The notes under the pieces are model-generated. The model ran no database searches, was not told the DNA's origin, and worked only from the letters and a program-made list of their open reading frames with translations. A DNA stretch of 26,894 bases, from assembly GCA_002345215.1 (NCBI GenBank), contig DDVH01000053.1, forward strand, positions 2,331 to 29,224, read 5' to 3'. Below are positions 1-8,673 of the stretch, one piece after another (within the stretch, counting starts at the first letter, position 1; each line of letters begins with the position of its first letter). Source of the DNA: Anaerolineales bacterium UBA2317. Its GTDB lineage: Bacteria; Chloroflexota; Anaerolineae; Anaerolineales; Villigracilaceae. Made by a program: the position numbers and the translations under genes.

Positions 1-1864
<1,864 letters not shown>

Positions 1865-1944
1865 GTGGTGCGGAGAACTTGGTACTTTTCCGATACATAT
1901 ACATCAATTTTTTAGCTATTCAGTAAATTACTTTGTGAAACAAG

Positions 1945-2066
<122 letters not shown>

Positions 2067-2085
2067 CTTTTTCTTTTAATATTTT

Positions 2086-2113
2086 ATGCAGATGGGTTTC
2101 TTCTCATCTGCAT
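2086..2113 (+). repeat. Perfect inverted repeat between 5S rRNA and the rpsU promoter
   Basis: ATGCAGATG at 2086-2094 is the exact reverse complement of CATCTGCAT at 2105-2113, with a 10-base loop. It lies 20 bases after the 5S gene and overlaps the -35 region of the predicted rpsU promoter. No T run follows the second arm, so it is not a classical intrinsic terminator. It may be a rho-assisted rRNA terminator hairpin or an operator. Confidence 0.5.
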
Positions 2114-2129
2114 GTGAATCGTGTATAAT
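2101..2129 (+). promoter_or_regulatory. Predicted promoter for rpsU-infA
   Basis: A perfect -10 hexamer TATAAT lies at 2124-2129. TTCTCA at 2101-2106 (4 of 6 to TTGACA) stands 17 bases upstream. Transcription would start near 2136, giving a leader of about 160 bases before rpsU. The -35 overlaps the second arm of the inverted repeat at 2086-2113. Confidence 0.55.
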
Positions 2130-2237
2130 TTTGAAGGAAGAGTCAGCTGAGGTTGTTTTACTCAGGTATAAATCAAGGAGAGAAGCGTTTTTTTGATCGA
2201 ATGGTCATGAGTTCGTTTCAGGTTTTGATAATCCCTG

Positions 2238-2273
2238 TCGGCTGAATCTATGTGTCAGTCGATTTTTTATTTT
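2238..2273 (+). terminator. Terminator-like hairpin in the rpsU leader (possible attenuator)
   Basis: TCGGCTGA at 2238-2245 pairs with TCAGTCGA at 2255-2262 (8 bp with one G-U pair, 9-base loop) and is followed at once by TTTTTTATTTT. This is the architecture of an intrinsic terminator. It ends only about 10 bases before the rpsU Shine-Dalgarno sequence, so transcription from the TATAAT promoter must read through it to express rpsU and infA. That suggests attenuation or processing control, which is inference. Confidence 0.55.
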
Positions 2274-2296
2274 CATCTTGAAAGGAGGTGAAACCA

Positions 2297-2494
2297 GTGG
2301 CATCTGTAAATTTAAGAAATGGTGAATCGCAAGATTCTTTGCTTAAACGCTTTCGTAAGAAGGTAGTGAAGAGTGGAGTTCTTAGTACGGTTCGCCGCAA
2401 ACGCTGGTTCGTCTCGAAAAGCGAAACCCGCCGAATGGAAAAGAAGAAAGCAATTCGACGTATTAAGCGACGTTCTTTTAAGGATACTGAATAA
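2297..2494 (+). CDS. rpsU: 30S ribosomal protein bS21
   Basis: The protein has 65 residues, a normal length for bS21, a small basic protein of the 30S platform near the anti-Shine-Dalgarno end of 16S rRNA. It shows the family pattern: an N-terminal ASVNLRNGES-type segment, a central LLKRFRKKV stretch, and a very basic tail rich in Arg and Lys (KKKAIRRIKRRS). The start chosen is GTG at 2297. A longer frame could begin at GTG 2288, but that codon sits inside the strong Shine-Dalgarno sequence AGGAGG (2283-2288), which is correctly spaced for GTG 2297. infA follows after 14 bases, probably in the same transcript. Expression is probably influenced by the terminator-like hairpin in the leader. Confidence 0.93.
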   Translation: MASVNLRNGESQDSLLKRFRKKVVKSGVLSTVRRKRWFVSKSETRRMEKKKAIRRIKRRSFKDTE

Positions 2495-2508
2495 ATCGAG
2501 AGGCGTGT

Positions 2509-2769
2509 ATGACTAAAGAAGATGGAAAAATTAAAGTTGATGGTTTGGTGATTGAAGCCTTGCCCGGTACGCAGTTTCGTGTGCGTTTGGATAATGGGCA
2601 TGAGGTGTTAGCTTACCTTTCTGGTAAGATGCGCAAGCATTACATTCGCATTTTGTTGGGAGACCGTGTTGCTCTTGAGATGTCTCCTTATGATATGTCG
2701 CGCGGGCGTATTACTTTCCGTCAACGTAAACAATCTGCTTCTGCTACACCTGCGCCCACTGAAGAATAA
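2509..2769 (+). CDS. infA: Translation initiation factor IF-1
   Basis: The protein has 86 residues and a single S1/OB-fold RNA-binding domain covering about residues 8-76. Family landmarks are visible: GLVIEALPGTQFRVRLDNG, then the LAYLSGKMRKHYIRILLGD segment with the basic patch, and the SPYDMSRGRITFR end of the domain. The C-terminal Thr/Pro/Ala/Glu tail (about 10 residues) is longer than in the 72-residue E. coli protein. IF-1 binds the 30S A site during initiation. A GAGAGG ribosome binding site lies just before ATG 2509. Pairing of rpsU with infA in one unit, behind an rRNA operon, makes this a pure translation locus. A strong terminator follows. Confidence 0.96.
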   Translation: MTKEDGKIKVDGLVIEALPGTQFRVRLDNGHEVLAYLSGKMRKHYIRILLGDRVALEMSPYDMSRGRITFRQRKQSASATPAPTEE

Positions 2770-2781
2770 TTTCTGATAACA

Positions 2782-2810
2782 AAAACGCTCTCATTTTGAG
2801 GGCGTTTTGT
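2782..2810. terminator. Bidirectional terminator between infA and the EamA-type gene
   Basis: AAAACGCTCTC at 2782-2792 pairs with GAGGGCGTTTT at 2798-2808 (11 bp with one G-T pair, 5-base loop). T tracts leave the stem on both strands, so the hairpin can end transcription of infA and of the convergent - strand gene. The stop codon of that gene (2791-2793) lies within the stem and loop, and its last codons lie beside it. Confidence 0.85.
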
Positions 2811-3729
2811 TTTTATTGGTGGGAATATATCTCCACAGTTGGACGATTAATGTTCCAATGAGGACAAGGGAAATACCAAAGATTTCTTTTTCGCTTAATG
2901 TTTCGTTGAGGAATAGCCAGGCAAGAATTGCAATTTGTGGAAGCATAGTTCCGTTGATGATGCTTGATTCAACAGCGGTTAGTGTTTGTAAAGTTTTATT
3001 CCAGAGTGTGAATGCAAATGCGGTATTGACTAGTGCTAACCAAGCGACGATCATCCATTGGTTTATGTTTAGCTTACCGAAGCCTTGTGTAATAATGCCA
3101 GTTGCCAGTAATAATAATCCGCCAAAACCCATGCTGATACAAGTAACTACTAAAGGATTTATTTTACTTTTTGAATTAATATGCCTTCCATAAATGGATG
3201 AAACCGCATTGGCAAGTAATCCGACAATTCCTGCAATTAAGCCAAGCGTTTGGTTTGATTGTGTAGAAGATAAAGGTAAAAAGTAAAACAGGATACCGAT
3301 AATTGAAAGAAGGATTCCGCCCCATTGAATTATAGATGTCTTTTCATGTTTGCTGAAAATACTATAAAAGGCGACTGTTATTGTGGTTAAATTTAATAAG
3401 AGGGTTAACGTGGTTGCAGGTAAAAAAGATAAACTGAGAAATTGTGCGCCTTGTGTAATTGCATAAAACAAAACACCAAGCAGAAACAATTCCAGCCAAT
3501 TCTGTTTGGTGAGATTTTTTATACTTTGTATATGCTTTTGGTTGAAAATCACTAGTGGGAGCAAACACAAAAAGGCGAGTGTATATCTAAGCCCGGCAAA
3601 GGTTAGCGAAGGTAAGTTTGCGTTGAGTCCAATTTTTATCAAGACCCATGAAGTTGACCATAAAAATGTTACGAATAATGCTTGAAGTATGGCTATTAGG
3701 TGAGAAGATTTTTTCTTTTCAAAAGTCAT
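2791..3729 (-). CDS. EamA/DMT-family inner-membrane transporter
   Basis: The protein has 312 residues, the usual size for drug/metabolite transporter superfamily permeases. It has about ten hydrophobic segments arranged as two halves of five, each resembling an EamA domain. The first half opens with ALFVTFLWSTSWVLIKIGL and GLRYTLAFL; the second half (from about residue 165) opens with GLIAGIVGLLANAVSSIYG. The C-terminus is short and basic, as expected for a cytoplasmic tail. Such proteins export metabolites, nucleobases or amino acids, but the substrate cannot be read from sequence. The ATG overlaps the stop codon of the upstream DUF4406-like gene by 4 bases (ATGA), so translation is probably coupled in the Nudix-DUF4406-EamA operon. 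The stop codon sits inside the bidirectional terminator. Confidence 0.85.
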   Translation of the reverse strand: MTFEKKKSSHLIAILQALFVTFLWSTSWVLIKIGLNANLPSLTFAGLRYTLAFLCLLPLVIFNQKHIQSIKNLTKQNWLELFLLGVLFYAITQGAQFLSLSFLPATTLTLLLNLTTITVAFYSIFSKHEKTSIIQWGGILLSIIGILFYFLPLSSTQSNQTLGLIAGIVGLLANAVSSIYGRHINSKSKINPLVVTCISMGFGGLLLLATGIITQGFGKLNINQWMIVAWLALVNTAFAFTLWNKTLQTLTAVESSIINGTMLPQIAILAWLFLNETLSEKEIFGISLVLIGTLIVQLWRYIPTNKNKTPSK

Positions 3730-4091
3730 GATAGATTTGGGATTTCTTCTAACGAGTAAAAAATCTTTGCGCCTTTTTCTTTTGCCACATTAACCATTTG
3801 GTCTGCACCAGATGATTCACCGCCAACGCGCAAAACGGCATCACATTTATCCAATAATTTGACAGCAATCGGATGAAAAATTTCATTGAACGGCTCATCT
3901 CCGATTTGTTTTGAACCTGCTAGGTGGACAAGTGGCAAAGCAAACCATTCACCTAACACTGGAATATGCCCTTTGCGAAAAATTGGCAAAGCAAAACTTT
4001 CCATAAAATGTACATTGGCTTGAATTTTTTCTGGGTCATCATTTGTGCCGGAACGATAGGGTCCCGCAATTAATATCATCATTGGTTTCAT
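3726..4091 (-). CDS. DUF4406 / nucleoside 2-deoxyribosyltransferase-like protein
   Basis: The protein has 121 residues. It begins with ILIAGPYRSGTNDDPEKIQANV, the phosphate-loop-like opening of the nucleoside 2-deoxyribosyltransferase superfamily. It also has a central CDAVLRVGGESSGADQMVNVA segment, which matches the place where that family carries its catalytic S-G-x-x-x-E region. The usual glutamate nucleophile pattern is not clearly present (SSGADQ here), so true transferase activity is uncertain; DUF4406 is the better label. The gene overlaps the Nudix gene upstream and the EamA gene downstream by 4 bases each. That context suggests a role in handling or detoxifying nucleotides or nucleotide sugars. 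The family assignment is from memory of the motifs. Confidence 0.65.
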   Translation of the reverse strand: MKPMMILIAGPYRSGTNDDPEKIQANVHFMESFALPIFRKGHIPVLGEWFALPLVHLAGSKQIGDEPFNEIFHPIAVKLLDKCDAVLRVGGESSGADQMVNVAKEKGAKIFYSLEEIPNLS

Positions 4092-4624
4092 TTGGTCTCT
4101 TTTAGATAAGGTCTGACCATCAACAACGCGGCGAGGGATTTAGCATCTGGCATGTCGCCTCTTTCTGCCATTTGAATTGCTTCACGCGCGGGAATTTTTT
4201 CTACCGACAAAAATTCGTCATCATCGGCTTCGAGCGGATTTTCACTTAAGTCCTCTGCTAAAAATACGCCCATGTATTCGGTCGAGTAGCCAGGTGCGAG
4301 GTAGAAAGAACCGATTTGAGTCAATTTGCCCGCTTGCATTCCCGTCTCTTCCCGAATTTCCCGCGCGGCACAAACATCAAATGGTTCGTCTCCATCACGT
4401 GTACCAGCAGGCAATTCGAGCATTTCAATTCCTGCGGCATGGCGATATTGTTTTACAAAAAGAATATTGCCTTCAGCGTCAATTGGAATCAAAATCACCG
4501 AACCACCATGTTCGACAATATCAAATTTTGTTTCATGACCATCTGGCGTTTTCATCGTATCGCGGCGGATAGTGAACGCACGACCCTTCATCAAAACTTC
4601 AGATTTTAGTAATTCAAAAGGCAT
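4088..4624 (-). CDS. Nudix hydrolase, ADP-ribose pyrophosphatase type
   Basis: The protein has 178 residues. The Nudix box is perfect: residues 74-96 fit GX5EX7REUXEEXGU, with the metal-binding REIREETG core at 88-95. The upstream antiparallel-strand region (FDIVEHGGSVILIPID and LFVKQYRHAAG) and ELPAGT directly before the box are typical of NudF-like ADP-sugar pyrophosphatases, which split ADP-ribose to AMP and ribose 5-phosphate. The proline in APGYSTEY, about 15 residues after the box, also fits the ADP-ribose subgroup. It is the first gene of a three-gene overlapping operon. An AAGGAA ribosome binding site precedes ATG 4624. Only 14 bases upstream lies the T run of the terminator that ends the LysM gene, so either an unseen promoter or readthrough drives this operon. 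Confidence 0.9.
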   Translation of the reverse strand: MPFELLKSEVLMKGRAFTIRRDTMKTPDGHETKFDIVEHGGSVILIPIDAEGNILFVKQYRHAAGIEMLELPAGTRDGDEPFDVCAAREIREETGMQAGKLTQIGSFYLAPGYSTEYMGVFLAEDLSENPLEADDDEFLSVEKIPAREAIQMAERGDMPDAKSLAALLMVRPYLKETK

Positions 4625-4638
4625 AGTTTCCTTCTTTC

Positions 4639-4674
4639 AAAAAAACCCTAAAGACATTGTGCCTTTAGGGTTTT
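4639..4674 (-). terminator. Intrinsic terminator after the LysM lipoprotein gene
   Basis: AAAACCCTAAAG at 4642-4653 pairs with CTTTAGGGTTTT at 4663-4674 (12 bp, 9-base loop). Read on the - strand the stem is followed by seven T residues (4639-4645). It stands 22 bases after the LysM stop codon and 14 bases before the Nudix start codon, so it separates these two same-strand genes or attenuates readthrough between them. Confidence 0.85.
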
Positions 4675-4695
4675 AATACTTTTATTGGTTACATA

Positions 4696-5421
4696 TTACG
4701 GAATTTGCAATTGTTGACCAACAGTAAGTGTTGCATTGACTGAAATATTGTTTGCAGTAGCAATCGCGTTTGGGTCAACATCACCATATTTACAAGCTAC
4801 GCTATATAGTGTTTCAGTAGCGGAAGCAACCGTATAAGTTGCTGGGTGAGCCGTGAGCGCACGATTGCCCGGGAATGAACCACTTTGGGGAATTGTCAAA
4901 ACAGTGCCTGCTGAAAGGTTGTATGCTTGTTGGGTGGTGAGACCACTTAAGGAAAGCAATTGTGTTGGGTCTACATTGAAACGACGAGCAATACAATAAG
5001 GAAATTCACCTTTTTGTAATGTATAAGTTGCTGGGCGTACACCCGGCGGAACCGAAGTGGCGGCTGGTGCGGCATTTGTAGCAGTCACTGCACCAACATT
5101 GGTTGGTGTACTATTTATATCCAGTGTGGGGGTAGGGGTGATATCACTAACTTGTGGAGTTAATGTTAAGTTTGGGTCTACTGTAGCATTTGGGTCGCCA
5201 CCGGCTGTAGCAGTTTGAGCCGCCGCAGTTTGCTTAGCAAATTCTTCAATCATTGCCATTGGGTTTTCAACCGATGCAATTGGCGAAACAAATAAACCTT
5301 CAGGTATCAACGTTGGTGTTTCAATTGGTGCCGCAGATAAAGACTGTGTGCAGGCTGAAATCAGTAAGGTTGAAATCAACATAATAGAAAGTACCAGCAC
5401 ACTTCGACGTGATTTACTCAT
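4696..5421 (-). CDS. Lipoprotein with two C-terminal LysM domains
   Basis: The protein has 241 residues. The start at ATG 5421 is chosen because it has a GGAGA ribosome binding site and a promoter just upstream; an in-frame codon at 5463 would add 14 residues. A short basic N-terminus, a hydrophobic stretch and a lipobox (LISAC, Cys24) mark a lipoprotein signal. The middle is a Thr/Pro/Ala-rich low-complexity linker. Two LysM-like modules follow: one from about PATYTLQKGEFPYCIARRFN to VLTIPQSG, and one from PATYTVASATETLYSVACKY to the C-terminus VGQQLQIP. LysM binds N-acetylglucosamine polymers such as peptidoglycan, so a cell-envelope anchoring role is likely. Each module has a cysteine in the same relative place (YCIA, SVAC). 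No enzymatic domain is present. Confidence 0.88.
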   Translation of the reverse strand: MSKSRRSVLVLSIMLISTLLISACTQSLSAAPIETPTLIPEGLFVSPIASVENPMAMIEEFAKQTAAAQTATAGGDPNATVDPNLTLTPQVSDITPTPTLDINSTPTNVGAVTATNAAPAATSVPPGVRPATYTLQKGEFPYCIARRFNVDPTQLLSLSGLTTQQAYNLSAGTVLTIPQSGSFPGNRALTAHPATYTVASATETLYSVACKYGDVDPNAIATANNISVNATLTVGQQLQIP

Positions 5422-5453
5422 AGATTCTCCTCGTTCAACATAATCAACATAAA

Positions 5454-5482
5454 ATGGTAGCACATGAAGTTTAATGCGTCAA
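5454..5482 (-). promoter_or_regulatory. Predicted promoter of the LysM lipoprotein gene
   Basis: On the - strand TTGACG (5482-5477; 5 of 6 to consensus) is followed after exactly 17 bases by TACCAT (5459-5454; 4 of 6). The start point would be near 5447, giving a leader of about 26 bases that contains the GGAGA ribosome binding site of ATG 5421. The -35 lies only about 8 bases after the stop codon of the upstream membrane-protein gene. Confidence 0.5.
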
Positions 5483-5489
5483 GCCAACG

Positions 5490-7472
5490 TCATGGATTGC
5501 AACCCAAAGATAATAAAATCGCCTCGATTTCTTGCCCGCTTCCTTCTTGACTTTTGACCTGAATCTGCTCCCAAACAGTACACACGCCTCTGCGGATTCG
5601 TGAATCGCTTTCCAAAATGATATTAGATAAATTTTGTGCGGTTTGTAAATCACCTATTAGTGCAAAACCCTCAATAAAAACTAACCATTCTGTTGGGTCT
5701 TCGGGACTAAACTCTAATCCAATTGCTTCATTTCCAAGTGATGCCACTTGTTGATAATCACTTTGTTGTTGAGCTAATTCCGCTTTGGCGAAGTAATAAC
5801 ACCAACCATGCTCAGGTTCAGAGAAAAATGGCGGGATTGCGGGTTGTTCTGGATTTGAAATAATGCGCGACAAATCAGATAAATGGATCGCGTCAGTCAA
5901 GACATTGGGTTCACGAGAATAAATTTCTTCATCGTCGCGATTCGGGTCTAATACACGTAAACATCCATTTTGTGGCATATAGATGACTACTGCATTTGAT
6001 GTTGAACTACGAAAATCCACTGTGCGATATGGATAAAAAATTTCAATATCTTTCTCAAGTGCTGGTAAAGTGGGACCACCAATTCTTTTTTCTGTATACA
6101 AAAAGATATATGGCAAATTTGAGCGAGTGTAATCTGGAGCATACATCCAGTTGATAGGAGCGGTGAAAGATAAATCGGTTTCGTAATCAATTGGCATTTG
6201 GTGGGTGAATAAAACTGTATTTGGCTCTAAAGCAGGCATCCGCCATGCCATTTGCCAATAAATTTCGCCTTGCTTTTGCCAGTCTCTGCGGAAGATATTG
6301 GCGTTGAAAAATTGTTGACCAATTCCCAAAGCAATTAATCCAGAAAAAATAATTAACTTTGTTTTTTGATTTTTGAAAATTAACTCAACGATTCCGATGA
6401 CAAATAAAGTCCCGCCAATCATCATCGAAATCATGAATCTATCGTAGGAAGATTGTAGAGTTAACGGAAGATTCGCCGCGAGAGAAGGAAGCCTGCCAAG
6501 CAAGATGCCGATTAATCCAATAATGATTAATGAAATAGCAAAAGATTTTTCATTTGATTCATCTTGCACCGAACGAATCAGAATCAATGTGAGAAATGCA
6601 AAGGAAAGCGCAACCAAGCCTAAAGTCAGGAGTGAAGCGGGAGCAGGGAGGGATGAAAATGTCAAAACCAGAGATTGTATCCAAATGTAAAATCCAGTTT
6701 TCCAAATCGCATCAAGAGCTTGAGTTAAAAAGAAAATCAAGTTTGGAGATTGTGTGGCTGTGACTTCGTAAGAATTATACGGACCGAATCGGTAATAATA
6801 GAAAAGCCAGGCGGCGTTGAGAATCCAAATCAGCAAATATGGCAAAAATATTTTGAGCGATTTTTTTAGGCGATTGAGAAAGTTTTCTTGAAAGAAGAAA
6901 AACAAAAATAGAAAACGCAAACCTTCGATGCTGAAAAAATATTCAGTGGGGAAGATGCCGCAAATTTGCAAAAGCAAGGCAATGATTGTGTCGGTGACTT
7001 TTTGCGAGTGAACTGACGAGTGCAGGGCTTTGAAGGTATAACCGAAAGATAAAAGATAAAAAATAAACGGGATAAGTTCTTGATTGATATGTGTGAGTGC
7101 CACCCAATGTTGACTATACCCAGGGAAAATTAACATCAACAACGAAGCAATGTAAGCGATATTTTTTTTGTTCGGATAAATTTGGGTGAACATCCACCAT
7201 GCGGAGATGCCAAGCAGAAAACGAATCACGAGTGCAAAGATTTGCCAATATAACGGAACTGGCGGAATTAAACTGGTGGTGAAATAAAAAATGGAACCGA
7301 GAAACGGACGAAATGGTAAAAATGCAGGCACAAACTCAGCAGGACCGAGAAATTTTGCAATCCATGCGAACGGCAAATCATCCCAATAAAAGCCTGTGAA
7401 GGGGAGCAGAAGTCCGTATGCGATGAGGGTGATGATGGCGAAGAGAAAATATTTTGAATGGAGAAAGGACAT
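5490..7472 (-). CDS. Large multi-spanning membrane protein, GT-C glycosyltransferase-like, with C-terminal TPR-like region
   Basis: The protein has 660 residues from ATG 7472; TTG 7475 is also possible. There are roughly eleven hydrophobic segments in the first 390 residues. The first outside loop carries FYWDDLPF (Asp31-Asp32), which is the place and form of the acidic motif of GT-C enzymes using polyprenyl-phosphate sugar donors. The remaining ~260 residues look soluble and end in a region with a TPR-like helix pair (WCYYFAKAELAQQQSDY and QVASLGNEAIGLEF). A role in cell-envelope or glycoprotein glycosylation is inferred; no acceptor or sugar can be named. No Shine-Dalgarno sequence precedes the start. 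A TATAAT element ends 6 bases before ATG 7472, suggesting a leaderless transcript. The LysM lipoprotein gene follows 68 bases later with its own promoter. Confidence 0.7.
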   Translation of the reverse strand: MSFLHSKYFLFAIITLIAYGLLLPFTGFYWDDLPFAWIAKFLGPAEFVPAFLPFRPFLGSIFYFTTSLIPPVPLYWQIFALVIRFLLGISAWWMFTQIYPNKKNIAYIASLLMLIFPGYSQHWVALTHINQELIPFIFYLLSFGYTFKALHSSVHSQKVTDTIIALLLQICGIFPTEYFFSIEGLRFLFLFFFFQENFLNRLKKSLKIFLPYLLIWILNAAWLFYYYRFGPYNSYEVTATQSPNLIFFLTQALDAIWKTGFYIWIQSLVLTFSSLPAPASLLTLGLVALSFAFLTLILIRSVQDESNEKSFAISLIIIGLIGILLGRLPSLAANLPLTLQSSYDRFMISMMIGGTLFVIGIVELIFKNQKTKLIIFSGLIALGIGQQFFNANIFRRDWQKQGEIYWQMAWRMPALEPNTVLFTHQMPIDYETDLSFTAPINWMYAPDYTRSNLPYIFLYTEKRIGGPTLPALEKDIEIFYPYRTVDFRSSTSNAVVIYMPQNGCLRVLDPNRDDEEIYSREPNVLTDAIHLSDLSRIISNPEQPAIPPFFSEPEHGWCYYFAKAELAQQQSDYQQVASLGNEAIGLEFSPEDPTEWLVFIEGFALIGDLQTAQNLSNIILESDSRIRRGVCTVWEQIQVKSQEGSGQEIEAILLSLGCNP

Positions 7473-7484
7473 CAATCAATTATA
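7472..7484 (-). promoter_or_regulatory. -10 element placing transcription start on the start codon (leaderless)
   Basis: On the - strand a perfect TATAAT (7484-7479) is followed by 6 bases and then ATG (7472). With standard -10 geometry the first transcribed base would be the A of ATG. The -35 region (TCTATA at 17-base spacing) is poor. No ribosome binding site is present. Confidence 0.5.
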
Positions 7485-7571
7485 AGAGAGAATAAGTTTT
7501 TTATAGATAATAAACCTTAGTCGTATAATTAAAATATAGAGACGTACCTTTTGGGCAGTATATTCATGTTT

Positions 7572-7598
7572 AAATATAATCATAAAACGATTATATTT
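7572..7598. repeat. Perfect AT-rich inverted repeat downstream of the lipoprotein gene
   Basis: AAATATAATC at 7572-7581 is the exact reverse complement of GATTATATTT at 7589-7598, with a 7-base loop. It lies about 20 bases after the stop codon of the - strand lipoprotein gene. No strong T run follows on the - strand, so its role as a terminator is uncertain. Each arm contains TATAAT, so it could equally hold a divergent pair of -10 elements. The rest of the 7485-7616 interval is AT-rich with no gene seen. Confidence 0.45.
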
Positions 7599-7616
7599 GC
7601 AACAATGAAATCCTTT

Positions 7617-8609
7617 TCAATCCAAATTTTCGCTTGTCACATATATCTGACCATTAAAATAGTTGTGGCCAGCCATAAATAAAAATTTCGTAAGTTGTAT
7701 TGCCTGCGCGACTTTATTTCCACCAGGAAGAACAACTATATCTGTAAACACAATGTTACCTTCATCATCAGTTTGTACAATAAACTCATTCGTTCGCTGA
7801 GCAAAAGTTAATTCAGTCGCTCTAAACTTTGATTCATCCGATGGATGAAACTTTTTCCCCATTTCAGCCGAAAAACCCAACCAATCGGATATTCCAAGAG
7901 TGATACCGCCATATTTATTAACCTCAGTAGAATAATAATTAGTTTCCTCACCATTCAAATAAATTTTTAATTTACTATCAGCAGTTGGGAAAAGATTTCG
8001 AATAGAGGGATCCCAATTGTAAATCGTTGAACTTAAGAATGCAGCGTTACCACTTTCTTCAAATGCCTGTAAACTTTGCTTAGTCCAAACTATTGGTCCT
8101 TTAATATTTGAAGTTCCATTTCTTCCGTTAGTTGCTGGGTCCTGAAGCAAAAGATAAGGCAAGAAATCTAAATCTTGAATTAAGTGACCATTACCTGATG
8201 CCCAAACTTTTAACCAATACTCTGTTAACTTTTGTATTTCTAACGATTTCTCTGAATCATTAATATAAAAATATTTTGGATGGTTAGCTTCAACACTGAC
8301 AATCATATCAGGCTCCATTCTTGCAACTAACTCAGGAAGTCTCTGCAATTCTTCAACCATTTTTGCAATTTCCTCCTCAGATAGTTTTGGGAAAGGTGTT
8401 GATGTAGGAGATGCAATGGCTGTTGGAGTAGATGTGATTCTTGAAATAGGTGTAACTGTTGCAGTAATTGTCTCTGTAGCTTTATTTTCTACATTATTTT
8501 GTTGCGGGCTTGAAGTACAAGCTCCAACATAAACTGCTGTGACTATCATCAGAAAAATCAAACTAAATTTTATGTATTTTTTATCACTATTAAAATGTAG
8601 ATAATTCAT
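7617..8609 (-). CDS. Putative lipoprotein of unknown function
   Basis: The protein has 330 residues from ATG 8609, chosen because GGAGAA stands just upstream and the signal peptide begins there. The frame stays open to 8786, but that part overlaps the cyclase gene. A lipoprotein signal is clear: charged N-terminus, hydrophobic core at about residues 14-29, and VGAC with Cys31. A Thr/Pro/Ser-rich linker to about residue 75 follows, then a folded-looking domain with no motif I recognise. It contains SVEANHPKYFYINDSEK and ends in a region predicted to be beta-rich (TNEFIVQTDDEGNIVFTDIVV). Placed after the kinase-Hpt-cyclase genes with a 64-base gap, it could be an envelope partner of that signalling system, but nothing in the sequence proves this. 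Confidence 0.72.
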   Translation of the reverse strand: MNYLHFNSDKKYIKFSLIFLMIVTAVYVGACTSSPQQNNVENKATETITATVTPISRITSTPTAIASPTSTPFPKLSEEEIAKMVEELQRLPELVARMEPDMIVSVEANHPKYFYINDSEKSLEIQKLTEYWLKVWASGNGHLIQDLDFLPYLLLQDPATNGRNGTSNIKGPIVWTKQSLQAFEESGNAAFLSSTIYNWDPSIRNLFPTADSKLKIYLNGEETNYYSTEVNKYGGITLGISDWLGFSAEMGKKFHPSDESKFRATELTFAQRTNEFIVQTDDEGNIVFTDIVVLPGGNKVAQAIQLTKFLFMAGHNYFNGQIYVTSENLD

Positions 8610-8673
8610 TTTTATTCTCCGCTTATGACTATTTTGACCATTTCGACCTGTAAGACCAATCAGATCTGTCCGA

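Noticed and set aside
2288..2296. Earlier GTG start for rpsU
   Set aside because: This codon is part of the Shine-Dalgarno sequence used for GTG 2297.
2248..2601. A - strand open frame of 117 codons across rpsU and infA
   Set aside because: It is antisense to two certain genes and has no recognisable motif or ribosome binding site.
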